From contig NZ_JACJRQ010000054.1 in assembly GCF_014697355.1 (NCBI RefSeq), forward strand, positions 1 to 47,091: a stretch of 47,091 nucleotides of DNA, written 5' to 3'. Numbering within the stretch: the stretch's first letter is position 1; each line of letters opens with the position of its first letter. A program made the position numbers and the translations under genes. Below the pieces are notes generated by a model. It saw nothing but the letters and a program-made list of their open reading frames with translations, did no database searches and was not told the origin of the DNA. This document shows positions 8,315 through 16,780 of the stretch, in pieces. The stretch is from Nostoc calcicola FACHB-3891. GTDB taxonomy: Bacteria > Cyanobacteriota > Cyanobacteriia > Cyanobacteriales > Nostocaceae.

Positions 8315-8743
8315 TTATTCGCCCACAATTTCGTTTTTCAGCAATCGAATTTGCTGGGCTAATTCTTGCCGATTTGAAGCCTTAATTAGATAACGCAAAA
8401 TAAACCAGGTGGCGTAAGCAATTCCAATTAATTCAAAAATTGGTGACAGTAACGGAATATCATGGATTGCACCCAAAACTGCTAGTGCTATTTTGACTGT
8501 GACGATCGCGGCAAAAATTAAACTCAGAGTTATTAGAGCCTGCTTGTAGTCCTTAAAAAAACTACTCAGGTATTGGGGCAATTGCTCGAAAAATTCGGAA
8601 ACTTGTCTACCAATTCGTTGCCATTCGGGTTCGGATGCTGGTGGTAGCTTTGGCAATTTTGTAGTGTTTGTCCCTTCAAGTGCTAGGGTAGCTTGTAATG
8701 AAGAGGGATTGATGGATTCGAGTTGCTGTTGTTGGGTTTCCAT
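8315..8743 (-). CDS. CAAD-domain membrane protein
   Basis: A protein of about 142 residues ending in a CAAD-type module: an amphipathic helix (WQRIGRQVSEFFEQLPQYL), two membrane helices (about residues 66-90 and 98-118 from the ATG start) and a charged C-terminal helix with RQELAQQIRLLKNEI. CAAD domains occur appended to cyanobacterial aminoacyl-tRNA synthetases and as stand-alone thylakoid proteins related to CURT1, which shape or anchor membranes. This is a stand-alone member. A TTG at 8761 would extend it by six residues; ATG 8743 (METQQQQ) is preferred. Confidence 0.82.
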   Translation of the reverse strand: METQQQQLESINPSSLQATLALEGTNTTKLPKLPPASEPEWQRIGRQVSEFFEQLPQYLSSFFKDYKQALITLSLIFAAIVTVKIALAVLGAIHDIPLLSPIFELIGIAYATWFILRYLIKASNRQELAQQIRLLKNEIVGE

Positions 8744-8923
8744 AGTTTTGGCTTTCAGCAATTACAGGAGTTTTTATAACTGACTGAGCGTCAATAAATA
8801 TAATTACTAAAGTTGTCAGTTGTCAATTATTTACCGTCAGTACTTAAGTATACCATTACTCGTGGATTTGTGAATTGCCTTTTTCGGTCAGGCAATAAAT
8901 CAACTCGTATTACTATATAGCTG

Positions 8924-9028
8924 ATATCATTTGACGAAAACCTTGATACATATATATTTCCCGTAGGAGCGAACAGCCGTTCGCCCCCACCACAATGTAT
9001 TTTTATCAACCTGAAAGTGAAACGGTAT
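8924..9028. repeat. MITE-like element, family 2 (copy)
   Basis: The 105-bp element runs from ATATCATTTGACGAAAACC to AAAGTGAAACGGTAT, with inner TGATACATATATATTT and a palindromic core GGAGCGAACAGCCGTTCGCC. Its ends match the family 2 elements at 282-460 and 15189-15256. Confidence 0.65.
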
Positions 9029-9032
9029 GAGA

Positions 9033-9130
9033 ACAGTTCGTAGTAAGCACTTCAGTGTTTGAAATTGAGCGATAAATTGCTCACTACGAACCTTGCAAAA
9101 TTAATGGGACAGACGACTGGTTTAGTTTGT
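9033..9130. repeat. GTTCGTAGT inverted repeat and CAGACGACTGG end
   Basis: GTTCGTAGTAAGCA (9033) and TGCTCACTACGAAC (to 9093) form a long-arm hairpin. It is followed by AATTAATGGGACAGACGACTGG, which resembles the right end of the CTAGTRGTCTGTC repeat family (24748-24867). This is probably a composite of two repeats. The region up to the BON gene has no other gene. Confidence 0.45.
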
Positions 9131-9203
9131 CGAATTCGCCAATTTGAAGTCTGCTGTAAGTCTATTTATGGCTGCCTACTCACTTGGATTTTGGTTAACC
9201 TTG

Positions 9204-9662
9204 TCAGGGTTTTGGGGGGGCGACAGCAGCTTTCACAACTACAGTTTTGACGCCTTTAATTTCCTTGGACAAAGGTTCAATCTTAGCAATTTGATCTTGA
9301 TTGGGTACGGTTCCTCCTACAGTAACAGTCCCATCTTTTGCTGCAACTGTTAGTTGACCACCAGGGATGTTAGCTTCTAATTTAGAGCGAACTTCACTTG
9401 CTATGTCAGCTTCGGCTCTATTTGCATCCCCACCAGTGGCATTATTGCGTTGTTCGCGGGCGCGAATATCTTCATTTAGTTGTCTTCTGCGGAGTTCACT
9501 TTGTGCATCTTTTTGAGAAGCTTCTGTTGTTTGAGCGCTCGGTGTTTGTGGAGCTTCGTTAACATTACCAGGTGCAGATTCACTTGTTTTAGAAACGTTA
9601 TCGCAAGCAGCAACACCAAAAACTAAAAGACAACTAATTACGAAAGGAGTTAGCTTTTGCAT
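9204..9662 (-). CDS. BON-domain lipoprotein
   Basis: The 152-residue protein starts with a lipoprotein signal peptide (MQKLTPFVISCLLVFGVAAC; lipobox VAAC, Cys about residue 20). A low-complexity, charged linker (SSAQTTEAS-like, RRRQLNEDIRARE) follows, then a BON domain with DIASEVRSKLEANIPGGQLTVAAKDGTVTVGGTV. BON domains bind phospholipid or mediate envelope contacts, as in OsmY. The protein is probably anchored in the periplasm. It lies 170 bp downstream of the GSP17M-like gene on the same strand, and both fit envelope/osmotic stress functions. Confidence 0.85.
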   Translation of the reverse strand: MQKLTPFVISCLLVFGVAACDNVSKTSESAPGNVNEAPQTPSAQTTEASQKDAQSELRRRQLNEDIRAREQRNNATGGDANRAEADIASEVRSKLEANIPGGQLTVAAKDGTVTVGGTVPNQDQIAKIEPLSKEIKGVKTVVVKAAVAPPKP

Positions 9663-9832
9663 ATGTTTAATTCTGAATCAGAAAGTGAAATTTTTGGAAA
9701 TTCACGGCACAAGTGAGGAGCAAGGAGTCAAGAGTCAGAATTCAGGAGTAGAGATTCGATGAATTCTGTCTGTAGATGTACAGGATTTTAAATTCTGAAT
9801 TCAGAATTCTGGATTCTGAATTCTTCTTTGAG
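9663..9832. repeat. GAATTCAGAATTCTG-type tandem repeat spacer
   Basis: The spacer between two leftward genes holds repeated GAATTC/AGAATTCTGGATTC units (about 9791-9824) and GGAGTCAAGAGTCAG units. These are STRR-like. No gene is seen. Confidence 0.55.
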
Positions 9833-11434
9833 TTAGATTGTTTCTTCACGACGGTCAACAATCACTACAGCGGGATCGTCTCTATGAGCTTCTGTTGAGT
9901 AGTTGGTACGATCGCTCCCAAAAACTCCTGCGTTGTGATGGGTTCCTTGGTCGAAAGCTGAACGACGATCGCCTATATCGCTGGCGTCATAAATGGCGAA
10001 TTCTTCAATACCTCGACGGTTGAGAATGGGTTCGGCTTGGTAGATTTCAGCTTCTGTACCATCGACAATTACCAAGTAGTCGCCTCTTTGGAAGCGATCG
10101 CCATAAACTCTAGCTCTGTCTTCGGGAATTCCTAAACCAACCAGTGCGCCGACGATTCCGCCAGCTGCGGCACCAATGGCACCACCAGCCAGTGTTGTTG
10201 CTATGGCGGTAGCTGCTGCGCCACCTGCGAGTACTGGGCCGACTCCGGGAATTGCTAAAGTCCCAAGACCAACTAATAAGCCTGTCAAGCCGCCTAAAAC
10301 GCCACCTGTAGCTGCACCAGCTTTTGCACCCTCGTCTGCTTTATTACCTACACCAGCGATACCATGACCGTTTGTATCTTTGGCAATGATTGAGACTCTA
10401 CTCATTGGGAAACCCGCATCTCGCAATTCTGTCAGTGCTGCTTCTGCATCTCGACGATGAGAAAACACACCGATCGCGCGTTTGCTTACTTGTTGAGGTC
10501 TAGTTGCAGGGGTATATCCAGTTGGATCGAAAATTTGCCACTGTTGAATTCCGTGTTGACTGATGAGAGCAGCTGCACGTTGAATTTCAGCTTCTGTACC
10601 ACTCACGAGGATGATGTAATCGCCTTGATTGATGCGTTCGTTATAAAAATGAGTGCGGTTATCTGGTAGTCTCCAGCGCGTGGAGTCCCAGCGATCGCTC
10701 ACATGAACGTCTGCAAAAGGTTCCCGTCCCAAAGAGTCTTTGTGAATTAAGGAAATTTGACTCAAAGGAAAACCCGCTTTTCGCAAATCATTAATTGCGG
10801 CTTCCGCGTCTCGGCGATGAGAAAAATATCCTACTGCATATTTGCCACTAACTACATCCTGATGAGCAACACCTGTAGTGGGATATGTGCTATCTGGATG
10901 GTCGTAAATGCCAAATTCTTCGATACCCTGGTGACGTAAAATTGCTTCTGCTTTGGCAATTTCTGCGTCTGTACCATCAAGGATGACTAAATACTGTCCT
11001 CGTTTGACGCGTTCATCGTATACTTTGGCTCGTTCTTCGGGAATTCCTAAACCAATCAATGCACCAAGCAAACTACCAGCTACCGCACCGATACCAGCTC
11101 CTGCGAGAGTGGTGGCTAGGGTAGTTGCTGCGGCTCCAGCCAGCATAATTGGCCCGATTCCGGGAATTGCCAAAGTACCAAGACCGACTAATAAGCCTGT
11201 TAATCCGCCCAAAGCACCACCGGATACGGCTCCCACCGCAGCGCCTTCATCGGATTTATCGCCAATGCGATCGCGGACTTCGGCGCCAGCAATATCATCA
11301 CGCTCTCCATCCCGCGTAATAACAGATACTCTGTTCATATCAAAGCCGGCATTTTTCAATTCATGTAGCGCATGTTCAACATCTCTACGATTAGAAAATA
11401 CGCCTACAGCACGTTTATGTACACCTACAACCAT
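9833..11434 (-). CDS. Triple GSP17M/YflT-like stress protein with Gly/Ala-rich membrane segments
   Basis: The 533-residue protein has three copies of the general stress protein 17M-like fold. Each opens with a GVFSxRRDxExAxxxLxxAGF-like motif (about residues 10, 202, 318) and closes with a GDYxxxVxGTEAEI-IYD strand. Copies 1 and 3 contain a glycine/alanine-rich hydrophobic insert (GGLTGLLVGLGTLAIPG and related, about 75-125 and 375-425) resembling glycine-zipper membrane hairpins; copy 2 lacks it. CTGGAGA precedes the ATG, supporting the start. The Bacillus homologue is stress-induced, but biochemical function is unknown. The 595-bp AT-rich spacer upstream is shared with a divergent large repeat protein. 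Confidence 0.8.
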   Translation of the reverse strand: MVVGVHKRAVGVFSNRRDVEHALHELKNAGFDMNRVSVITRDGERDDIAGAEVRDRIGDKSDEGAAVGAVSGGALGGLTGLLVGLGTLAIPGIGPIMLAGAAATTLATTLAGAGIGAVAGSLLGALIGLGIPEERAKVYDERVKRGQYLVILDGTDAEIAKAEAILRHQGIEEFGIYDHPDSTYPTTGVAHQDVVSGKYAVGYFSHRRDAEAAINDLRKAGFPLSQISLIHKDSLGREPFADVHVSDRWDSTRWRLPDNRTHFYNERINQGDYIILVSGTEAEIQRAAALISQHGIQQWQIFDPTGYTPATRPQQVSKRAIGVFSHRRDAEAALTELRDAGFPMSRVSIIAKDTNGHGIAGVGNKADEGAKAGAATGGVLGGLTGLLVGLGTLAIPGVGPVLAGGAAATAIATTLAGGAIGAAAGGIVGALVGLGIPEDRARVYGDRFQRGDYLVIVDGTEAEIYQAEPILNRRGIEEFAIYDASDIGDRRSAFDQGTHHNAGVFGSDRTNYSTEAHRDDPAVVIVDRREETI

Positions 11435-12029
11435 TATTTTTCTCCAGAAACAGTAAAATCAATTATTCAAAAATCCATAGCTCGGTTATTGCTCGTAATA
11501 ATCCCTATTTATACATGTTTATATTTATTTTTCCTCAATCGCTTGGAAGAATTTTTTCCTCTATCACCAGGCATAGGGGGTTTTATCTAAAGAAAGTAAA
11601 AAAACAACAGTATAAAATCTAATTAGATAGATAAAATCAAAATAATATTATTATTTTTCCATGTACAAAAATAATAATATTAATTAACTTTGAGATTGCA
11701 TTTTACTAAAACTTTAGATAATAATGTGGAAGATTACTACATATATTAATGCACAGCTAGGTAATTATATTTTTTAAATATCCCCTGTTTACGAAGAAAA
11801 ATTCTACTAGTAAACTGCCACTTGTAAATACATCAATACAGCATTATATTTTTTAATTTATTAATACACTAAATTAAAAGAACCAATATTTATTATAAAA
11901 GTACGACTTTTGACGAAAGTCTTTATTACCTGGGAAAGTGTAAGCCTAGCGAACTTACTATCTAGACTGATAAATAGACCATTTTCTGAAAAAGATGGCT
12001 ATTTAATTGAATGGAAGTGAGAAAATAGT
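11435..12029. other. AT-rich divergent promoter region, no gene seen
   Basis: This very AT-rich spacer lies between the leftward triple-GSP17M gene and the rightward 1034-residue protein. It probably holds both promoters. No RNA fold, repeat family or conserved coding frame was found by eye. Confidence 0.5.
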
Positions 12030-15000
12030 ATGTTTCAAAGTGTTTTAGCCATATTAAGATGGGATTTGCTATCTTTTGGATTAGTACCTACGACTTCAGG
12101 TCAACAAGTACTAACTCCAGAAGCAGGATCGGTTCTGTTTTCTGGGCCTAAATTCTGGGTAGCTTTGCTGGCTGGGGTTTCAATCGCTTTTGCCTTACAA
12201 TTGTTATTCACCAACTTTTCAGTCGCTGTCGGAATTTCATCTTGGGAAATTGATTCAGATGATGATGAACAGTCAGAAAGTGTGGGTAAAAAGATTCGTA
12301 AAGTCCAAGCTAAAATCGGTTTTTGGGCATTGATAACCGCTAGTATTGCATTATTTATTGCTTCTTTTCTAGCAGTAAAACTAAGCTTAGTTCAAAATGC
12401 ATTTCTCGGAGCAGTTATCGGTGTAGTCATCTGGTCTATTTATTTTTCACTGATGATTTGGTTCGGTTCATCAGCAGTAGGTTCTTTAATTGGTTCTATT
12501 GCTAGTACTGTTACCTCTGGTTTTCAAGCATTGTTCGGTACTGCAACCACTGGTATCAGTGCTAACACAGCAAAACAACAATTAGTTTCTACAGCAGAAG
12601 AAGTTACAGCCGCAGTTCGGCGAGAATTAACATCAGGTTTTGACCCGGAAAGTATCAGAAATACGCTACAAAGTTCTTTGGCTGGTGTGCAATTACCAAA
12701 GTTGGATCTCAAAGAAATTCGCAATCAATTCGATCGGTTGATTCAAGATACAGATTTGCAATCTGTTGCTAATAGCGATTTGTTGCAAAATGTCAACCGC
12801 CAAACCTTTGTTGATTTAATTAGCGATCGCACCGATTTATCTAAAGAAGACCTCAATCGCATTGTTGACCAATTAGAAAGTGCTTGGCAACAAGCTTTGA
12901 ATCGCAAAAATCCAACCCAGCAAGTAATTAGTTTGCTCAAATCTGCTAGTCCTGAAGAACTCAATTCAGAAAAATTAGGTGAAAGACTCCAGGAATTAGT
13001 TACAGTTGGAGGTGGTAATGGTGTAATCAAGCAAGCTGTTCGCTATGGCTTGACTGCTGCTGTACCAGCTGTGTTGGATAGGGTAAATCTTTCTGATATC
13101 GATGTGAACAAAATTACAACTCAGTTGCAAAAACTGAAAGAAAAAGTTCAAGATGTCGATGTCGAGGAAATTACAGAACAATTACAAAAATTTAGAGAAC
13201 AAGCAACTGCAAGATTGCCGATATCACTCGAAAATACAATCAAAGCAGATGTAGAAGACTATATTTTGAATTCCTTTCCTTGGCACTTTAACCGGATTAC
13301 CTTAAAAGAGGAATTTAAAGAAGTCATTTATGATGTGAATGCAAACCCGACAACTGTCAGACGTGAGTTAGAAGAAATCAACCAAGAATATTTCGTCAAC
13401 TTGTTAAAGCAGCGGGATGATATCAGCGAAGCCAGGGTAACAGAAATCGCCGAACAAATGGAAAGCGATCGCCAGGAAGTTTTAGAAACTGTAAAACAAG
13501 CCGAAGTGCGAGAAAAAGGTCAAGATTTCCGCAGTCGCATCGAAGATTATCTGCGTTCAACTGGCAAAGAAGAACTTAATCCTGAAGGTATTGAACGGGA
13601 TTTTGGCAAGTTGCTAGAAGATCCACAAGCTGGCTTTGAAGATTTAAGCAATCGCTTTGGGCAATTTGACCGCGATACTTTTGTACAATTGCTGCAACAA
13701 CGTCAAGATATTAGCGAAGAAGAAGCTAATAATATTGTTAGTCAACTCGAACGCAACCGCGATAATATCTTGAATCGTGCTAAAGAATTGCAAGAACAAG
13801 CAAAAGCTAAAGCCGATGAATTACGCCAAAAAGTTGAAGATTATCTCCGGAATACTAACAAAGAAGAACTCAATCCCGAAAGCATCAAACGGGAGTTTAG
13901 AGTTTTACTAGAAGATCCGCAAGCTGGAATTAGCCTTTTGCGATCGCGTTTATCGCAATTTGACCGCGATACCTTGGTACAATTGCTCAGTCAGCGTCAA
14001 GATTTGAGCGAAGAACAGATTAACCAAGTCCTCGATCAACTTGAAGCCGTCCGAGATAATATTTTGCAAGTACCGCAGCAAGCGAGAGAACAGTACGAAA
14101 AAACTACAAAAGCGATCGCAGAATATCTCCGCAATACCAATTTGGAAGAACTCGATCCTGAAGGTATTAGGGGCGATTTAGAAAGATTACTCGACGATCC
14201 CAAAGCCGGTGCATTAGCATTGCGCGATCGCCTTTCTCACGTCGATCGAGAAACGTTGGTTAAACTTGTGAGTCAAGGCGGAGACTTGAGTCAAGAACAA
14301 GTTAATCAAATAATCGATCGCGCACAAGATGCGATTCGTGATATTTTGAAAGCGCCGCGACGTTTAGCAAAGCGTACCACTCAACAAGTTTTAGATTTTG
14401 AAGGTAATCTCGAAGATTACTTGCGGAATACTAACAAAGAAGAACTCAATCCCGAAGGAATCAAACGCGATTTGCAATTGTTGTTGTCTTCTCCCCGCGC
14501 TGGAATTGGGAGTTTAAGCGATCGCGCCTCTAAATTTGACCGTTCGACAATCGTGGCGTTGCTATCCCAACGCGAGGATATCTCAGAAGAAGAAGCTAAT
14601 CGAATTGTCGATCGAATCGAGTCTGTTCGTAGTTCCATTGTCGAACAATTCCAACAGATTCAACAAAAAGTGCAATCAGTATTGGATGGAGTTTTTGGCA
14701 GAATTCGCAACTATCTTAACTCTCTGGAGCGTCCAGAACTCAACTATGAAGGAATTAAGCAAGACTTTGGTAAAGTTTTTGACGATCCCCAAGCAGGATT
14801 TGAAGCATTACGCGATCGCCTGAGTCAATTCGATCGTGATACCCTAGTTGCCGTGTTGAGTTCTCGTGAGGATATTTCCGAAGCAGACGCCAACCGCATT
14901 ATCGACCAAATTGAAACAGCGCGGGATAGCGTATTGCAACGAGCCGAACGCATTCAGCAAGAAACACAAAAACGCCTGAAAGCCATTCAGCAACAAGCTA

Positions 15001-15134
15001 AAAAGCAAGCCGAAGAAACCAAGAAAACCGTTGCAAATGCAGCGTGGTGGATATTTGGCACAGCATTGACTTCCCTTGCGGCTAGTGCAATTGCAGGTGC
15101 GATCGCGGTTACAGGGTTAACTCTACCTGGGTAA
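12030..15134 (+). CDS. Large membrane-anchored protein with about six ~100-residue helical repeats
   Basis: A 1034-residue protein I cannot assign to a named family. The N-terminus has three hydrophobic segments (about residues 45-72, 97-120, 123-165). A long, charged, helical region follows, and the C-terminus has one more hydrophobic segment (about 1004-1030). From about residue 400 to 985 there are roughly six degenerate repeats. Each contains YLRNTNKEELNPEGIKRD, then LLEDPQAGxxxLRxRLSQ, FDRDTLVQLLSQRxDISEE and NRIVDQIE, with linkers rich in Q/E/K/A that look like coiled coil. Both ends can insert in the membrane, so the repeats may form a large scaffold. The gene is monocistronic by spacing. 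Confidence 0.8.
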   Translation: MFQSVLAILRWDLLSFGLVPTTSGQQVLTPEAGSVLFSGPKFWVALLAGVSIAFALQLLFTNFSVAVGISSWEIDSDDDEQSESVGKKIRKVQAKIGFWALITASIALFIASFLAVKLSLVQNAFLGAVIGVVIWSIYFSLMIWFGSSAVGSLIGSIASTVTSGFQALFGTATTGISANTAKQQLVSTAEEVTAAVRRELTSGFDPESIRNTLQSSLAGVQLPKLDLKEIRNQFDRLIQDTDLQSVANSDLLQNVNRQTFVDLISDRTDLSKEDLNRIVDQLESAWQQALNRKNPTQQVISLLKSASPEELNSEKLGERLQELVTVGGGNGVIKQAVRYGLTAAVPAVLDRVNLSDIDVNKITTQLQKLKEKVQDVDVEEITEQLQKFREQATARLPISLENTIKADVEDYILNSFPWHFNRITLKEEFKEVIYDVNANPTTVRRELEEINQEYFVNLLKQRDDISEARVTEIAEQMESDRQEVLETVKQAEVREKGQDFRSRIEDYLRSTGKEELNPEGIERDFGKLLEDPQAGFEDLSNRFGQFDRDTFVQLLQQRQDISEEEANNIVSQLERNRDNILNRAKELQEQAKAKADELRQKVEDYLRNTNKEELNPESIKREFRVLLEDPQAGISLLRSRLSQFDRDTLVQLLSQRQDLSEEQINQVLDQLEAVRDNILQVPQQAREQYEKTTKAIAEYLRNTNLEELDPEGIRGDLERLLDDPKAGALALRDRLSHVDRETLVKLVSQGGDLSQEQVNQIIDRAQDAIRDILKAPRRLAKRTTQQVLDFEGNLEDYLRNTNKEELNPEGIKRDLQLLLSSPRAGIGSLSDRASKFDRSTIVALLSQREDISEEEANRIVDRIESVRSSIVEQFQQIQQKVQSVLDGVFGRIRNYLNSLERPELNYEGIKQDFGKVFDDPQAGFEALRDRLSQFDRDTLVAVLSSREDISEADANRIIDQIETARDSVLQRAERIQQETQKRLKAIQQQAKKQAEETKKTVANAAWWIFGTALTSLAASAIAGAIAVTGLTLPG

Positions 15135-15365
15135 ACTCTAACTGTTTGCAATTCGCTTATGGCGTTTCCCGATAAGCGTAAAGTACACCTGTAGGGGCAC
15201 GGCATTGCCGTGCCCCTACCAACGTATTTGTATCATAATTAAAGTGAAACGGTATTACAGGGTTACCTTTACCTGGCTAATGGCAACAAATGTAGTGGCG
15301 TGGCAAGGCTAAAATGTTGCAATAAAAAAGGTTCGTAGTTGCGCTTTAGCGCTGAATTAACTATA
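15135..15365. repeat. Intergenic repeats with partial family 2 element
   Basis: A family 2 core with right half lies at 15189-15256: palindrome GGGGCACGGCATTGCCGTGC, then TTTGTATCATAATTAAAG and GAAACGGTAT, with no left end. A partial GTTCGTAGT...GCTTTAGCGC repeat follows near 15331-15352. No gene is seen. Confidence 0.55.
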
Positions 15366-15377
15366 TGAATTATGGCT

Positions 15378-15471
15378 CAATACAGTTCAGTTAAGCTTTT
15401 TTCTCTCCCCCTGCCTCCCCTGCCTCCCCTGCCTGCCTTAACAAATAAATTTCCTTAACTGAACTGTATTG
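15378..15471. mobile_element. MITE inserted at the nadR start codon, with 10-bp target duplication
   Basis: The 94-bp element has near-perfect 19-bp inverted ends, CAATACAGTTCAGTTAAGC and CCTTAACTGAACTGTATTG (18 of 19 matched), around a CCCTGCCTCC-type middle. The flanks are identical: AATTATGGCT at 15368-15377 and again at 15472-15481. The right flank contains the ATG of nadR (15476). It is non-coding. A one-ended match (CAATACAGTTCAG) lies at 28192-28204. Confidence 0.8.
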
Positions 15472-15475
15472 AATT

Positions 15476-16495
15476 ATGGCTAGCAAATGCGGACTGACGC
15501 TAGGTAAATATGCTCCTCTGCACAAAGGACACCAATTTGTGATTGAGACTGCCTTAGCAGAGATGGATGAAGTGCTAGTGATAATTTATGATTGCCCAGA
15601 GGTGACTGCCATTCCTTTAACAGTTCGGGCTAACTGGCTAAGAAAACTTTATCCCACGATTCAGGTGATTGAGGCGTGGGATGGGCCAACAGAAATTGGT
15701 GATACGCCTGAAATTAAGAAAAAGCACGAAGAATATATCCTCAAAGCATTAGAATCAAAAAGGATTACGCATTTTTACTGTAGTGAGTTTTATGGTGAAC
15801 ACGTAAGCCTAGCATTGGGAGCAGTTAATCGACTTGTAGATAGCGATCGCCAAACTTTTCCAATTTCAGGAACCCAAGTCAGACAAAACCCTTATGCTTT
15901 CAAAGATTATTTACATCCTGACATTTATCGTGACCTAATTACTAACGTTGTTTTTCTGGGCGCTCCTTCAACTGGGAAAACGACAATAGCATCCCAACTT
16001 GCAAAAGAATACAGCACTGTATGGATGCCAGAATATGGACGCGAATATTGGGAAAAACATCAAATAGAAAGACGACTTTCGCTCTCTCAACTTGTGGAAA
16101 TTGCCAAAGGCCACTTAGAACGCGAAGAAACTTTATTATTGCAAGCAAACCAATATTTGTTTACAGATACCAATGCACTCACAACCTATCAATTTTCTTT
16201 ATATTATCATCAAACCGTTGCTCCAGAGTTAGTAAAATTTGCACACCAAGCTGTATCGCGCTACGATTTAGTATTCCTTTGTGAAGCAGATATACCCTAT
16301 GATAATACTAGCGATCGCTCTGGAGAAGCAAACCGTAATATATTTCAAAAACAGATTAAGAACGATGTAATTTTGAGAAAAATTCCTTTTTTTACTCTGT
16401 ATGGTGATTTAAATACACGCATTAATTTTGTGAAAAATGTATTATCTCATTATCAAAAATATCATAACTTATTAGATTTATTTTTGAGATTATAG
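15476..16495 (+). CDS. nadR: NadR-like bifunctional NMN adenylyltransferase / ribosylnicotinamide kinase
   Basis: The 339-residue protein has an N-terminal nucleotidyltransferase domain with GKYAPLHKGHQFVI (HKGH-type dinucleotide-binding motif, about residues 10-23) and, in place of ISGTxxR, PISGTQVRQNP near 130. A C-terminal P-loop kinase follows, with GAPSTGKTT at about 162-170 and YDNTSDRSG further on. It lacks the N-terminal HTH repressor domain of enterobacterial NadR. It should convert nicotinamide riboside to NMN and NMN to NAD. PnuC, the likely transporter, lies 285 bp downstream. A MITE with a duplicated AATTATGGCT target abuts the start codon, so the native leader is displaced by 104 bp. 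No Shine-Dalgarno sequence is visible. Confidence 0.88.
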   Translation: MASKCGLTLGKYAPLHKGHQFVIETALAEMDEVLVIIYDCPEVTAIPLTVRANWLRKLYPTIQVIEAWDGPTEIGDTPEIKKKHEEYILKALESKRITHFYCSEFYGEHVSLALGAVNRLVDSDRQTFPISGTQVRQNPYAFKDYLHPDIYRDLITNVVFLGAPSTGKTTIASQLAKEYSTVWMPEYGREYWEKHQIERRLSLSQLVEIAKGHLEREETLLLQANQYLFTDTNALTTYQFSLYYHQTVAPELVKFAHQAVSRYDLVFLCEADIPYDNTSDRSGEANRNIFQKQIKNDVILRKIPFFTLYGDLNTRINFVKNVLSHYQKYHNLLDLFLRL

Positions 16496-16558
16496 TAGGG
16501 GCGAATAGCAGTTCGCCCTTACAAGAATCTGTACCTCACGCCTGTTGGAATCTGCTAA

Positions 16559-16761
16559 GACTTACGCATTGACAAGAAATACCAAATATGAATAAGTTTA
16601 AAAACCACATCTTTCGTAAGGGCACAGCATTGCTGTGCCCCTACAGCATGGTCTATTTACGTAGTTTACCGCCGTAGGCATCGCAGGATAATTAAGAAAA
16701 GCCTGAAACAACCTATGCATCGTTAATTCACATTACGATGCGTTTGTACAGCGCGTAAGTC
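16559..16761. repeat. Repeat with GACTTACGC ends enclosing a degraded family 1 element
   Basis: The inverted ends GACTTACGC (16559) and GCGTAAGTC (ending 16761) frame about 200 bp. Inside, 16601-16661 matches the middle of family 1 (AACCACATCTTTCG, palindrome GGGCACAGCATTGCTGTGCC, TGGTCTATTTACG) with lost termini. AATTCACATTACG near 16727 resembles the ends of the 2985-3105 element. This is a nest of repeats in the nadR-pnuC gap; another GGGGCGAAT...GTTCGCCC core lies at 16499-16522. Confidence 0.55.
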
Positions 16762-16780
16762 CTATCTGCTATAAATTAAT

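Noticed and set aside
9059..9353. Two plus-strand frames over the 3' end of the BON lipoprotein gene
   Set aside because: They begin in a repeat and run antisense to a clear BON domain.
10953..11456. 167-codon open frame on the plus strand
   Set aside because: It is the antisense of the GSP17M-like gene, made open by the Ala/Gly-rich codons; no start signal and low-complexity Ala/Pro/Ser product.
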